The notes under the pieces were generated by a model. The model ran no database searches and was not told the origin of the DNA. It saw only the letters and a program-made list of their open reading frames with translations. This document shows, in pieces, positions 1-12,745 of a stretch of 64,000 nucleotides of DNA. Every line of letters begins with the position of its first letter. Within the stretch, counting starts at the first letter, position 1. This DNA comes from Elysia chlorotica (lineage: Eukaryota > Mollusca > Gastropoda > Plakobranchidae): positions 5,595-69,594 of the forward strand of contig RQTK01000230.1 in assembly GCA_003991915.1 (NCBI GenBank). Reading direction: 5' to 3'. A program made the position numbers and the translations under genes.

Positions 1-337
1 TCCAACCTAGGTAGAACGGTAAAGCAATTTATTTTAAAACAATACATACCTCTGTTTAAAAAAAAAGTAAAACACACAAAAACAAAAAGAAGCAAGTCTA
101 ACGAGGTTATAAATCGCGTTCTTACACTGCGGTAGGGCTTTCCCGTAACATGGCAAGCACTCTTATCAATGTTTTGTAACAAGGCGATGCTTGGCCGGAG
201 TTCAGGTGCAACACTTCCGCTGAGCAAATTAGCCTCAGTGAGCGGAGAGCGTCACTCTTGTGGCGGTGTAGGTGAGCACTGCGCAGTTCCCACGTGCAAC
301 ACGAGCAGTGAGTGAGTAAAGGTCTTGTGATCCATAA
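1..337. other. Non-coding stretch, GC-richer from about 115
   Basis: The first 110 bases are A-rich. Positions 115-337 are richer in G and C and are open for 79 codons on the minus strand, but the translation has no recognisable domain. The stretch runs straight into a family B repeat copy, so it may be a longer part of that repeat rather than host coding sequence. No splice sites stand out. Confidence 0.4.
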
Positions 338-515
338 GACGATACCGGATAACATAATCACGCCTTTAAAGCATGGGATTTTCTAGTCCCGTATTAGTTC
401 CCCTAGGTCTAGGATTGTGCTTGGATTGGACGCTTGTGCATATTCCCTTACCCAGCGGCTTCATTTTTACTATGGGTCCCGTTAACGCAAGGTCTTTACG
501 TGCCATGTTGTGTAA
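338..515 (+). repeat. Dispersed repeat family B, copy 1
   Basis: This copy shares blocks with copies near 12630, 23520, 27870, 42720, 43870 and 58760. The blocks, in order, are AACATAATCACGCC, GCATGGGRTTTTC, TTGGATTGGACGCTTGTGCA, TTCCCTTACC, TATGGGTCCCGTTA and CGCAAGGTC. The family was found by comparing copies within the window. It has no tRNA-like head that I can see and no coding potential, so its class (SINE, MITE or other) is unknown. Confidence 0.7.
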
Positions 516-740
516 CCATTTGGCGCATCGTGTACCTCGCCCAGTGAGCGGTGTGTCGCCTAATCGCTTAACTGCCCCTAAAAATTTTAACGAGTTTCAC
601 ATTAGTGAACTTTTATGTTACTAGTACTAACTGTTGTGTGGGGTTTTTCAAGGTTGTTTATGATGCAGTTGTCTTCTTATGCTGTCAATGCTAACTTTTT
701 TGTTGCTTTAATGGACAGTAGTTTTGGGGGTCTTGTCATT

Positions 741-806
741 ATTGTTGTTGTTGTTGTTGTTGCTGTTGTTGTTGTTGTTGTTGTTGCTGTTGTTGTTGTT
801 GTTGTT

Positions 807-884
<78 letters not shown>

Positions 885-945
885 TTTTTGTTGTCGTTGT
901 CGCTGTTGTTGTTGTTGTTTTTGTTGTTGTTATTGCTGCTGCTTT
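741..945. repeat. Compound (TTG)n-(TAG)n-(TTG)n microsatellite
   Basis: A TTG-rich block at about 741-807 is followed by roughly 25 uninterrupted TAG units to about 884, then by more TTG with CTG variants. The 110-codon open frame through it is only poly-Val/Leu and is not a gene. Confidence 0.95.
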
Positions 946-2535
946 AGCTGTTAATATTGCTCTTTTTCCTATAATAGCCTAAGCTGTTTTCCGGCTCTCT
1001 TTGTGAGGACCATCGCGTTTTCTTGTCCTTTACAGGGCAGAGTGACCTAACAAAAACTCCAGCCGACAACGGCTTTGTTTCTTTTGTGTGTAAAGTTGGG
1101 TTTTTTGTTTTGTTTTTAGTTTTGGTTGTTTTGTGGGTTTTTCTTTAGGTTTAGTTATTCAAAATAACAGGAAGTTGAAAAGGGAAAAGAAAACGGAACA
1201 GAATACAAATATATTGTTACACTTGATAATAGAGTATTTGAAGTGTGAGATTTAGCTAAGAAACCAAGAAACGGCAAAGATTAAAAAAATAAAACGAAAT
1301 AAGTTTGTTGTTTTTTTTTTTTGGCCCCTGGGATTCGCGTTTCAAATACACTCGAAGAAAATACTGAGTAAAAGCGGGGGAGGATGGTTCAATAAACGAA
1401 GCACAAAATCAGAACAAAAGGACCTAAAAAAAAACGAGTGGCAAGAAACTATAAGAATCTGAAGGTAAAGAATAGGAATTGTTTTCATATGCACTGAAAA
1501 AGGGTGCATTTTTTTGTTACTTTAACGCTAGGCTTAAAATTGAATTTTCAATTCGCACTTCCATCACCATGAAATTCGCAAGCATGAAAGTGGAAAAAAG
1601 ATTGGCTTTGTGACTGGGAATGATTGACGTTGTAAGAGGAAGGGGAGAGAGACAGTGGATCATCATCCTGTATCCTTAGACATGTTTTGTCTAGAACTAC
1701 GTTTGCAAGTCTTTGTATTCCATTTCGAACTTAGATCATCATACATTTTTGTATTTCACGCGATGTTTACTACAATGACCATGAAGCGCCGAATGAAACT
1801 GTAAAGAAAAGATTCATTTGGCAAAGAAACAAAATAATGGCCAGACGTAAAGGTTTTGGTCCGTAAATTAATGTAGACATGATATTGGTACTAGAACAAC
1901 CATGATATCAATCCACACTGTTTTTCGATTATCATAATACATGCACCTTGAATTTTTTTTTAGATCCAGTGGCTGTCAAATCTCGCCTTTTGAAATAAAT
2001 AAGAGTAAAACGCACGAAACTATAAGTTATTATTTTTCTTTTTTATACATGTACTTGTTATAGTGACATTTTCACTAACTTCTACACTGCTTCTCGGAGC
2101 TTTACAAAATCATCAAAATCGTTGTATGGAAAATGTGTCACTAAATTTACCGACTTCCCCAAAGTTTTAGTACCTTCAACAATTCACCTCGCCGAGCTCG
2201 CATTTTCTATGAAAAGGCACAATCTTCAACTATATGCGTAATCAAGGTTGTTTTTTGTTTGTTTTTAATCGTAGCTCTGGACACAGCCATGTCACCCTGA
2301 ATGTTGATAAAGTCATTTTGGCGCGAGAAAGCCGAACTCATATTTTTGTTTCATCTGATCCATTGACCTCTTAATTGAACGCCCGGCTTCAGTTAACAAA
2401 CTGAGATTTCATCTAACATGCTCTGGTGGCAGATGGACCGGTTATGCATCACAAAGTCCAAGATAAGGAACATTTTTGTAAAGGCATGCATTTACAGGTT
2501 CCAACAGCTGGCGGCTCTGATGTGAATATTGAATT
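946..2535. other. AT-rich non-coding DNA
   Basis: About 1.6 kb of mostly unique AT-rich sequence with short T-runs and G-T-rich stretches near 1080-1150. No open frame of note, RNA gene, splice-site pair or family A-D repeat copy was found. Confidence 0.5.
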
Positions 2536-2539
2536 GTTC

Positions 2540-2738
<199 letters not shown>

Positions 2739-2974
2739 ATGTCCATCACCTCCACATTAATGCACATGTCATGTATGTATGTATCCGCCTCAAGCCCTCC
2801 GTTCCTTGTGCCCAGTACCGCTCACTCCTACAGTCCCACGCTTTGCGGGTCTCAGCGTGTGTGTTACGTTTCCACAAAACGGCAACAGTGCATGACAACT
2901 CCAGATATTTACATCAGTCAGCGGGCCCGGCTAGATTCACTGCTTGCGGTGACCTTTCTGCAGATTATTACTGT

Positions 2975-2975
<1 letters not shown>
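2739..2975. other. GC-richer island between two microsatellites, function unknown
   Basis: About 235 bases of higher GC lie between a GA tract and a TC tract. The plus strand is open across it in one frame and then runs into poly Ser-Leu from the TC repeat. The translated part has no motif I recognise and there is no convincing acceptor/donor pair. It could be a degraded repeat or an exon remnant. Confidence 0.3.
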
Positions 2976-3217
<242 letters not shown>

Positions 3218-3730
3218 GAGTTTATTTTCCAATTTTCTCGCTGAAGCTTAGCCACATCCTTGTTTTTCCCTCACATAAAAAGAACGTACCGTAGTTCTCC
3301 CGTGGATACGAATGCCACAAAATGGGAATTGAATATCATAAACAAAGAAGAAACGGTCGAGAAAAGACACTTTATTTCCCAAAAAAAGTTGCTTGTAACT
3401 TTTGCAACTTACATAGCAGATTCTCCTTGTTATTCTGTGTGCTTCCACAGGGTATTTCACACACAAAAAATCTATGTGTGCGTTATTCTGTATCATTCTC
3501 ATATCATAAAAAAGATATTTTTAAAATCGCAGCTTCTAAAGAAAATTAGTGTTACGTGTGTTTCCTAAACTTCTATTTATTAGTGTAATTATATTCAGAT
3601 TATAACACACGCGTTCTCTTTTTCCTCCTTTAAGGACTTTGTTAAAGTTCTGAGGTACATGTCGTTCGAAGTACAAGTTTGTGGAAAGTGAGAAGGGGAA
3701 TGTCAACGAGTCGTAGGTTTAGAATCCCAT

Positions 3731-4010
3731 TCAAATTTGACTAGGTCTAGATGGAGGGTGCGTTAACGCAACTGGCTTTTGCGTATGTGAGTAAGTGAGT
3801 GAGTGAGTCATCAATTGGGCGCGTTTCTCTATTTTATTTATAAATGTAAAGGCAGCGTATGAACCAGTACGGTATTGAGAGTTTCACCTTCATGCTGTGC
3901 ATCAATCGGAATTGTTCTGTGTTGTAAAACTATGGTTTTCGATGTACATTGTTATTGCCTTTTTATCGAGTGCCAAGATCGTAAGCAAGAAGCCTTAAAT
4001 AAAGTTTTAT
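3731..4010 (+). repeat. Segmental direct repeat, unit 1 of 2
   Basis: Unit 1 shares a long alignment with 4193-4480 at an offset of 478 bases. Shared blocks include CAAATTTGACTAGG, TCATCAATTGGGC, CTCTATTTTATTTATAA, TGTAAAGGCAGCGTATGAAC, GTGCATCAATCGGAATTGTT and TTTTTATCGAGTG. Only scattered substitutions separate the units. A (TTG)n tract follows unit 1 and a short TTGTTG follows unit 2, so the ancestral unit probably ended in that microsatellite. Confidence 0.9.
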
Positions 4011-4011
4011 T

Positions 4012-4027
4012 GTTTTTGCTGTTGTTT

Positions 4028-4059
<32 letters not shown>

Positions 4060-4112
4060 GATGATGATGTTGTTGTTTTTGTTGCTGTTGTTGTTGTTGT
4101 TTTTGTTGTTGC

Positions 4113-4153
<41 letters not shown>

Positions 4154-4190
4154 TTCTTTTTCTTCTTCTTCTTCTTCTTCTTCTTCTACC
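4012..4190. repeat. (TTG)n-(TTC)n microsatellite
   Basis: TTG units with GATGATGATG and CTG interruptions run to about 4150 and are followed by CTT units to 4187. The tract separates the two units of the 478-bp-period duplication. The long Leu/Phe and Thr/Arg frames here are not genes. Confidence 0.95.
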
Positions 4191-4192
4191 TT

Positions 4193-4480
4193 TCAAATTT
4201 GACTAGGCCTAGCTCGGGGGTGCATTACCGCGAACTGGCTTTTGTATATAATGAGATTGTGAGTGAGTATGTGAGTGAGCGTGAGTCATCAATTGGGCCC
4301 AATTCTCTATTTTATTTATAAGTGTAAAGGCAGCGTATGAACTAGTACGGCTTTGATAGTTCCACCTTCATGGTGTGCATCAATCGGAATTGTTCTGTGT
4401 TGTAAAACTATGTTTTTCGATGTACATTGTTATTGCCTTTTTATCGAGTGACAAGATCGTAAGCTTTGTAAAAAAAAAGC
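4193..4480 (+). repeat. Segmental direct repeat, unit 2 of 2
   Basis: Second unit of the duplication described at 3731. It diverges modestly from unit 1, including extra GTGAGT-like steps near 4258-4285. Neither unit has a reading frame worth calling, so this is a non-coding tandem duplication. Confidence 0.9.
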
Positions 4481-6034
4481 CTTTTGAAAAGGTTGTTGTT
4501 TTCATTTTACATTTCTTCTACACGATATCAACCTGAAATAAATATTTTCCGTTTGCTATTAATTACAGTGACATTCCAAACCTAAAGCACGTTTGATGGT
4601 ATATAGGTCCTGTACTGAAAATGCTATTTTCTGGGATTGCGGCGCATATTAAAAACGAAAGCGGTTATTAAGTTCAAATAACTCGTAAATAAAGAGTACA
4701 CGCAAAAGATGTAAAGATGTAAAGAGTTATATGTTACTCAATCTGACATCATGGTACTTCTGTGGAAAAAATGCAACGGTATAATCCATTTCATCAACAT
4801 CATAATATCGTCTCTAAATTCCCAAACATGTAACAAAAGTGAGTGGTAATGTTAGACATGAAGATAATGAGCTGTCAAAAATTCGATTTTAGGGAGGTAT
4901 TGCTAGGTAATCTCGGGGTGTGAAAATCATGGCAAACCGATCATAATGTTCACGCGTATTTGGCAATAAATTCAACCCTATTGATCTAATAGCACTCTCC
5001 GGTAACCATCGTCGGGTTGGTTTATTTTGGAAAGTTCTTGGATTACCATTAGAAATACAGACAAGATGGCGCGGTGTATGCTGATATATTTACAAGCTGG
5101 TGTTGTGTTTGAGGGAGATGGAGTTGAAAGTTACGAAACTTGATATGTCAACAAAATGATTGGAATCTCTGTCTATTGAAACTGGGATGCACAGTCATGA
5201 GTAATGTTTATTAGTATTAAACGATTAGGGACAATATCGGTCTCGTTATCAGCAGAGCTAAAGGTTCTAGTTAGGTTACACAGATAGTCTCTGAAGAGAG
5301 TGAGAGAGAGACAGAGAGAGAGAGAGAGAGACAGAGAGAAAGAGAGAGGAGTTTGTGTTGTGTATGTCTTTGGCCTATTGCAAAGTTTCAGTTTGAAAGT
5401 TCCTTTCAATTTTTCGCCTTTGAAAATGCGGGTTTGTTTTTGTGTTTCTTTTGTTGTATTTAACCATGAATTGTAAAATTAATAAGACATGGTGAATATG
5501 GTTCAAATTTCCAGAGAGAAAGTGAGTTTAAAGTCACTTTGTTTGGTTTTGTTTGAATGATGCAAACCATTTGAAACTGGGTATAAACACAGACAAAATT
5601 GACAGAAAGCAAGTGGGTGGGAGAATACTGCAAAAGTAGTTCGTATTTGAAGAACATTGTTAACTTAAGACATCGCTCTGCGAACATTCTAGACATTTTA
5701 TGTACCGGTATTAATCTTTCCAAAAATGATTCTCAGCGGTTAGTAGGGAGGCGGATGGGAAATATGAGAAAGGGAGAGGGTTAATCAAGATGTATAAATA
5801 TAAATCTCGTGTGTTCTGTATACAAAATGGAGTGTCATGGAAAAGTGTCTGGGGTGGTTGGTCTTGGAGAGAGCACAATAAGAGGGGTGAGGCAAGGACG
5901 AAGGAGGAGGAGGAGGAAGCAGTGAGGAAAGAAGGCATGGCATGACAAACTCCAGGAGCAGAGCAGAAGCAGCGCAGCCTGGAAAGAGGAGTTGGATACC
6001 ACCGTGGGAACCGGTGCCAGGAGGAGGCAGTAAA
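4481..6034. other. Non-coding DNA with a short GA tract
   Basis: AT-rich unique sequence, with a GA microsatellite at 5284-5349. A YY1-like string, CAAGATGGCG, lies near 5064. From about 5880 the composition shifts to purine- and GC-rich, leading into the CTCF-like motif. No gene is supported on either strand. Confidence 0.4.
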
Positions 6035-6048
6035 GCGCCATCTGGTGG
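6035..6048 (-). promoter_or_regulatory. CTCF-like binding motif
   Basis: On the minus strand these 14 bases read CCACCAGATGGCGC, which fits the conserved CTCF core (CCASYAGRKGGCRS) at every position. The motif sits in the GC-rich patch 5900-6180. The match is seen directly; binding in this animal is inference, because one motif can occur by chance. Confidence 0.4.
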
Positions 6049-6095
6049 TCGCGGAGTGAGGAGGGGGTCGCGAGTAAGACGAATAACATTCTTAC

Positions 6096-6207
6096 CTCAT
6101 GGTGGACTCTGGAAGGCCTACCACCTTCCGCCTCCCACCTCCTGCCTCCCGCCAAAAGCTAACCCTCTCTTTGCGCATGTCTATCGTAAGGCTAGGCAAA
6201 CGTATGC
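6096..6207 (-). CDS. Candidate internal exon (112 nt), product unknown
   Basis: On the minus strand this segment has a donor at its low end (ATGAG followed by GTAAGA) and an acceptor at its high end (GATGCATCTTAG) preceded by T-rich sequence. Exactly one phase is open: two bases, 36 codons without a stop, two bases. The translation is basic, with an Arg/Lys-rich middle and a Gly-Gly-Gly run, and matches no domain I know. The last codons contain ATG in a Kozak-like context (CCACCATGA), so it could instead be a first exon with a 5' UTR. GC is higher than in the surroundings. A coding role is unproven. Confidence 0.22.
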
Positions 6208-6249
6208 CTAAGATGCATCAAAAAAATAAAATGGAAAAAAAAAACTCAC

Positions 6250-6284
6250 CGAAAATTGGCAGCAAATGCATCACTTCTCGGGGG
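6250..6284 (-). CDS. Weak candidate exon (35 nt) upstream of the previous one
   Basis: The minus strand shows acceptor TTTAATCACAG, then 35 bases open in two phases, then a perfect GTGAGT donor. One open phase leaves a single base that would join the open phase of the 6096-6207 candidate. Against this, the intervening intron would be only 42 bases, shorter than animal introns usually are. Either candidate may be chance. Confidence 0.12.
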
Positions 6285-6752
6285 CTGTGATTAAATATCC
6301 CGGCGTTTTCAACCGAAAGCTCTACCCACTTTCCCCTCCTAACCTAACCCTTTCCTCTAGGTCCTTTAAAGAATTAAGCAGTTTATGTAATAATTGCACA
6401 TGTAGATTTCATTTTTTTTCAGCCTGCTATACTCCCCCAATAAAATTTAATTCTCCGTTTCGTTTCATTGTTGCCATTTTTTTCTCGGGTTTTTAATGTT
6501 GCTAGACAAGGGGTCTAATTACACTAGCTGGCATCTGGCACTGTCTGGTTGTGACATAGAAGAAGAATGTAATTCAATAGTAATTTTGTGCACACTTTTA
6601 CGGCGTTTTTATACTGCTATTTCCCTAACGAGCTTTTTACCCTCTTATTTGTTGCACCTCGAGAGTTTCTTGTTTTACCCGTTCATAGTCTGATATATAT
6701 AACTTTTTCATACCCTAATTACTCGTATGTCTTTCACTCTCTCTACTGATCT

Positions 6753-6754
<2 letters not shown>

Positions 6755-6797
<43 letters not shown>
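6755..6797. repeat. (CT)n microsatellite
   Basis: About 21 uninterrupted CT units flanked by degenerate TC sequence. Confidence 0.95.
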
Positions 6798-6800
<3 letters not shown>

Positions 6801-9800
6801 TTCTCTCTTCATTTCTCTCAAACCCCATTTCAGCTTTGCTTTCATGCACCACCAGATATTCGTACATTGTTTCAACTCATAATAAACTGCACTTTAAAAC
6901 AATTTTCTTTGTAACAATTGAAATTTGTTTGACGCTTACTTTATTTCAGCTCAAATTTCAGGTAGTCATGAAAAATATTTTCAAAGATGTTGAGCATTAA
7001 AAAAGAAACGCCTTAACTGCAGCCACTGATATCTTTTATGGCCGCTTGCCCTACGTCTTTGCACTCTACGCATTCATTTTGGGATTCATTTTCTTCTTAT
7101 CATGATTTATCTTGATTACTCTCATACTTGTGATAACCTTTTATTTCACCTATATATTTAGAACAAGGGTTTAATATGTCATTGTTATTTTATAAAGCTA
7201 AAGGCACTAATTATCGGCTTCTAGATACATCATTGAAGGCATCGAATTGACAAACGTTTTAAAATTATGATGAAAAGTAACTGAACAAAGCGGATAGAGA
7301 TGAAGCTTGGAACTTGGGTTCAATGAATTCACGTGCATTTAATTTTTTTTTTTTGCTCAAGGGTCAACCACATTATACGAGTCAGAGCTTCATTGAAGTT
7401 ATTTAAAGGATAGAGAGACCGTCGAGCAAGGAGAAAACCCGTTCGCCGACAGAAAATTGTAAACACTGAAATCGGGGCCAGTCCCTCAAGTCTCTTTGCC
7501 CTCGTCAGCTAGGTATCATTTTGACCCGTCAACAAATAGCGCTCCACTTTTACCCTGTTGCATAAAAATGTCTTCTTCCAACTACACAACCGTACTACCA
7601 ACGGTGAGCATAAAAAGTCGCGCATAGAGCAGTGCTGCTAATCTACCTAGTCATCAAAGTGGGAAAACGTATTCAAGAAAGGGCAGGCAAATTCAAATAA
7701 ATACGCTTTTTTTAAATAGAGTTGGCAGTAACTGTTGTGCTGTAGTGAGTCAGGGTATGGTTGGTATGACATTGGGGTATGTATGGCTTACGAATAAAAA
7801 AGACGCCTGGCACAAATCTTGCCTCTTGCTTGTTTTAAGAAGCATGGAACATGTCATTCGTCTAGCGATAGAATCTTATATTATTCCTTTAAAGATAGAA
7901 CTTGATATTCATCTAAAAATAGTATTCGTCATGGAAGGCTTTTTAGAAAAGTAGCCTGAAGCAGTTCTTTACAATCCTAACATAAAACTTGAACGAATTT
8001 GGTTGGGTTTTTTCCCCTTTGGGACAAACTGCTCTTACTTTCAATTATTATGTGTGTTGAATGTGTTCTCAGATTTTTAGCTGTATCCCATGACTTTTAG
8101 CTATTTTGTATCTAAGACAATAATATTAAAAAAACCGATCTCTTCGCTGAAAAGCCTCGTGATTCTAAGCTTTTCATTCCAAGAGGAAACCAATGTAAAA
8201 ACATGGGGAGCGGTTCAGAAACTTGATAATACAAAAATATTATTATCATTCCATAAAGGGGATTTAAATTCCTTGGTTTAATGTTTCAAACACTGGAAAT
8301 CCACTATGTAGTCGGTAAAAATGCTTGTTTCGCAGGGTTTTTTCATCCCATGCTCAAATATCTAACTACGTTAAACCATACAATACCATTGAAAAATGAT
8401 AAAGTTCTATCTTATAAATATCAACTTTTCCTACAACCGCAAGTGGCGATGTACTATTTATGATTACTATTAAACGGGTATTTTTTGTCGTTACCTCAAA
8501 AAAAATCACAAAAATAAAACATTAATCAAAGTTGCCATAATAAATACCATTGTTTTGGTTAGGCACTTTTTTCTGCGCAACGTTATTAACCATACCCATG
8601 TTAAATGTTAAAAGCATCGCAATAACAGGAAAGATCAATTGAAGGTTACTATTTTTTCTGTCTGTTTGAAAGAAAAATACTTCACTTTTCTTAATGTGAC
8701 CATTTGGGCACCAACGGGTGAAACTTTACTCACATTACGATCAAACTAATGTATATTATAGATCAAGATGACAAATTATTTTGCTTAGTATTCCCTAAAA
8801 AAAAAGTTTACATAGCACTAAATGTCATGCTCATGTTTCGTCTGAGAACAGTGTCATCAAAGAAATCATATCAGGCTGGTGTGATTTGGTCCACTCCATA
8901 AGGCATAGGTCGCAAATGATAGATATGTTTCTTGAAATCCTTACTCAATGGAGAACGTTGATAAAATCGTACATTAAAGGCATCGATTTTTTATTTTAGA
9001 ATTCTTAGAAAATGTTTAAACTTATCTAAGTCTAAGTATTACGTTTGAGAGACTATGCCTATTAATTTGTGCTCACAAACAATAATGAAAATCTTGGCTG
9101 TTTTATCATTTTTATCCTCTATTCTATTATTTAGGTATATTATATTCTCGTATGTAGGTAAACCTTTAAATTAATGTTCTTAATTTTACCTAAGCGTAAC
9201 TTGAAACAACATTTAATTTCATTTTGTTTTTTAATCTTATTTTCCCCTCATTGTTTATTTGTGTCCTTGCATGCAAGCCTTTTAAGAATAAGGACTCACT
9301 CGGGAGACAGATTTGATACTCTGTGTTTTCAGTTTACTTTTTTTTTTGTTTCTTACCCTGCCCTGACCCAGACACCTACCTTGTTTCGATACATTAAACT
9401 TTGGGATGCTGAAATGATATAGGAACATTGAGGGGGTAATACGCGAGAAATATGGTTTGCCATTTTTTTTTTTGAAGAAGCATTTGGCTTGCTCCTCTAA
9501 CCTTAATACGCGAGATTTTCTTCTTCCGTATTGAATAAAACGCAATCTTTATGTAAAAAACAAATCTAGTTTTTTCAATAGTCTGGAATTGTTAAATATA
9601 ATTTTGAACTTGTGGAAATATTTAGTTGATAAAAGCACGTCCTTGGATCCAAAGAAAATATTTAAAAAATGTTTATGTTTTGTTCCCCAACAACAACTCG
9701 CTTGGCCCCCCTCAGCAGCTCACCCCCTGCCTCCTCAATTCATCTTCAACCCTCCACCTTTAATATTCTCTATTTAAACTAAAACTAATGTCGAAACGAT

Positions 9801-11426
9801 AGCGGAAAACTAACGGTTGTCTGTTGTACTTTAGCCCCATATCGTACCAACTGATGTCATGGGGAAAACGGAGACTCCACTCCCCATTAAACTATTAACA
9901 TTCCCGAATGAGTATCTTTCGGTAGGAAAAATTAATCTTCTCTGGGTGGCAGAATATATTTTATTGTTCTGAACAGCGGGTCGTCTGTCTGTGGAGTAAA
10001 GGATGCCAGCGCCCGAGTAGAGATGGTATCTGTGTACCGTGTTTCCGAATTACTGAAACCCTATTTTTCCCCTAACAATTTTCAATCTATTTTTTTTCTT
10101 TTTATTGTCTTAATCTCTCACCTCATTACAATTATCAGTAGTGAGATATTTTATCTTTTTTTATATTATTTTTATTTTGCTCTCTTCAATCAGATGGAAA
10201 TAACAATTACTTATGGACAAATCTGAGGTCAGACGTAAATTATTTGTTTAAATGTCTCATTGATTTCATAGAATATAAAACATGGCAAAGTAATATTTAA
10301 ATAAGATAGCCAATTTGTTGAAGTCAATTAATGAACACGGCAGAGATGTGAAGTTGTATGCTTTACCCAGATAAAGCCTTTATCCGATCTTTTACAAAAT
10401 ACACTGCAAATCAATCCACCCAAATAAAATAGTTTCAAGAAACTTCTTTGCGTAAGATTTACTTATCTAGAGCTTTAGAAAACCGCCCTGTAACCGTTCT
10501 AAAAAGTCTCAATCTGTAGAAAAAACGTGAAGGGTTCTCCCCCAAAATGCTTAGCCTGAAGTGACCTGACAAGAAGGGCCAACCAAGTCAACCCTAAATT
10601 AGGTTTTACTGGGCTTGTGCCCTCCAGGGCGAAAGATGAATCAAGCGTCCATTCATTACCAAGATGGTCCATTTTCAGCGTCAATGAGGGCTGATTTGTG
10701 GGCCGTGATTAGAGAGGCACGAGATAGGAACAGTAACTCATGGAGAAAAATTTACATCTAGACCAAGCAGTGAACGCTATCCTCAACTCTAGATCTAGTC
10801 TATATAGGGCTGAGAAGTTCGAAATATACTCTGCAATAGATCATTTTAAACACAGTCATATCGCGTTCTATATTTATATCTAAACAGTCTCGTGTCTCGT
10901 GAGACGGCGAATATCTCAAGCTGAAAATTGATAAAAATGCTCGAACAGTGTGAAATTGGTTATTTTCCTGATTTTTTTTTCGAAAAGTTAAGACGTTATT
11001 ACGTTGGTAGTGAGTAACTTCTATCTTTTATCAATTTTTTTGCTTCGAAATGCTTTGTTTCTTTTTCAGGCAAAGAAATGTCCATCTTTACTTCCCATTT
11101 TCAGTATCTGTCCTTTTCTAATATTTAAATTCCATGTTTTCCTTTGTCTACGCCTTCGAATACTAAGACTTCTCGGATCTGTCTCTTTCCTTTATCTTCG
11201 CCTCACTTCTTTTTATGTAATTCTGTCGTCTCCAGCATTCAATTTTCGTTTACTTTCCTTTTCTCTTTAAAATCTTACTTAAACCTGTTCCCTCCTGTCT
11301 GAACCTGTCTTTCAAACTTTGCTCTCTTTTCAGCTCTTTCATGACTCTTTTGTTTACCTTACATTCTGAGAGGCTTTCTGAGCCTCGCCTTCAGATTTGA
11401 AATGACCATGTTTCAACCAACGATGC
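6798..11426. other. 4.6 kb of AT-rich unique DNA, no gene seen
   Basis: Low-GC sequence with many T- and A-runs. Open frames are 60-90 codons, rich in Phe/Leu/Ile, and of the length expected by chance at this composition. No copy of repeat families A-D, no long microsatellite and no convincing exon was found. GC rises modestly at 10500-10700 and 7400-7620, where no feature is recognised. It is the longest microsatellite-free part of the window and looks like ordinary intronic or intergenic DNA. Confidence 0.5.
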
Positions 11427-11763
11427 TATCACACACACACATACGCACACATATTTTTCATCAGTCTAATTGGGTTTATCAGACAGACTGGTCATCACAA
11501 CGATGGGAACGTGACATGAAATGAATTCTCCACATTTTCTTCCATTGTGATGGTACCCGCGCTGTTTTCGATGGGGGCATTTAACAAAGTGCATGGACGT
11601 GCTTGTTGAAGGTTAAAACGAAGATGGCCTGTCGCAGTTAAATAGTTAAATAGTGGAGGACCCATATCATCTATTTTCACATAATAACCCCCCCCCCCCC
11701 TATTTCTTTCCCCATCTCATTCATCCTTTTCTTTCAGGTCGACTCCCTAGTCTTTCGTCAGTT

Positions 11764-11836
<73 letters not shown>
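11427..11836. repeat. (CA)n, poly-C and (CT)n microsatellites
   Basis: Short CA repeats lie at 11430-11450, a run of about 13 C ends near 11700, and a pure CT tract of about 70 bases lies at 11767-11836, followed by GGGGGTGGAGGAGG. The sequence between them is unique, with no gene call. Confidence 0.9.
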
Positions 11837-11839
<3 letters not shown>

Positions 11840-12164
11840 GGGGTGGAGGAGGAGGGATCTTTCAAAATTTAATTCATCTTAAACATCCACAATTGTTTAA
11901 TCATTTTACTCTCCGTTATCAGTTTGCCATGATTGGGGAGCGAGCCAATTTTTTTTAAATCAATTAACAGTACTATGACTCATGATGCTGTAAGTTATTG
12001 ATAGTTTGTTGTTGGAACCGTGCCACGTTCGCAATAACTTGGTCGCAATGTAATATTTAAAACGTATTTTCTGCTGCTGCTGTTGTTGCTGTTCTTGTTG
12101 TTATTGTTATTGTTTTTGTTAGTGGTTGTGGTAGTGGTGGATTTTCGTTTTTATTTTTGTTGGC

Positions 12165-12252
12165 TGGTTTGGTGCTTGGCATCCAGCGTCAGTATATAAA
12201 TGCTATTGTATACGGGTCTGAAAACAAACGTCTGACAATTTTACGTGCTGGT
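12165..12252 (-). repeat. SINE family A fragment (old, 3' part)
   Basis: Read on the minus strand this matches the 3' half of the family A SINE. Diagnostic blocks are CGTCTGACAATTTTACGTGCTG and a degenerate form of the TATAGGCTATATTGTGGACGGG block. Several mismatches to the copy at 42536 suggest an old insertion. The tRNA-like head is absent. Confidence 0.6.
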
Positions 12253-12626
12253 GGTTATGATGCTGATTTTTGTGCGTATTTGATTTACTTCTTAGATTTA
12301 TTTTCTGATTTTTTTTCCCTATTTTTTTTGTTGATGGAGACGAACCTTCTCTAAACTGTCATGTCAACTTTGGACCACAGCTTGGAGTCGGCAGGACGGC
12401 CGCGTCCCCCTTGCACTCATGCAGATCATTTGAATGAATAAGGCAAGTGAAGGGAGGCCCCGGCGATCTCTCACGCCAGTGACTGGCAGTAATGATGATT
12501 GGTTGTCATGCAGGCCCAAACCCTTCACCGTGAGGGACGGACGGACATCACAGCCTTTGCGATCCAAAAGATGATAACGGTTGACGTATTCAAGACTTTC
12601 AGAAATATAGACATTTGATCGATCAT

Positions 12627-12745
12627 TGGCTCAGTAAGTATAGAAAGAACTATGATTGGACGTTGGTGTAGATTTCATTACTTGTCGTCTTCGTTTTCTG
12701 TATGGCCTGTGTTATCGCAAGGCCTTTCGCTTTCGGCAAGGCTAA
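12627..12745 (+). repeat. Dispersed repeat family B, copy 2
   Basis: Contains the blocks ATTGGCTCAGTAAGTATAGA, CTATGATTGGACGTTGGTGT, CGTCTTCGTTTTC and TTATCGCAAGGCC in the same order as the other copies. The 5' third seen in copies near 340 and 23520 is missing or too degraded to align by eye. Confidence 0.7.
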
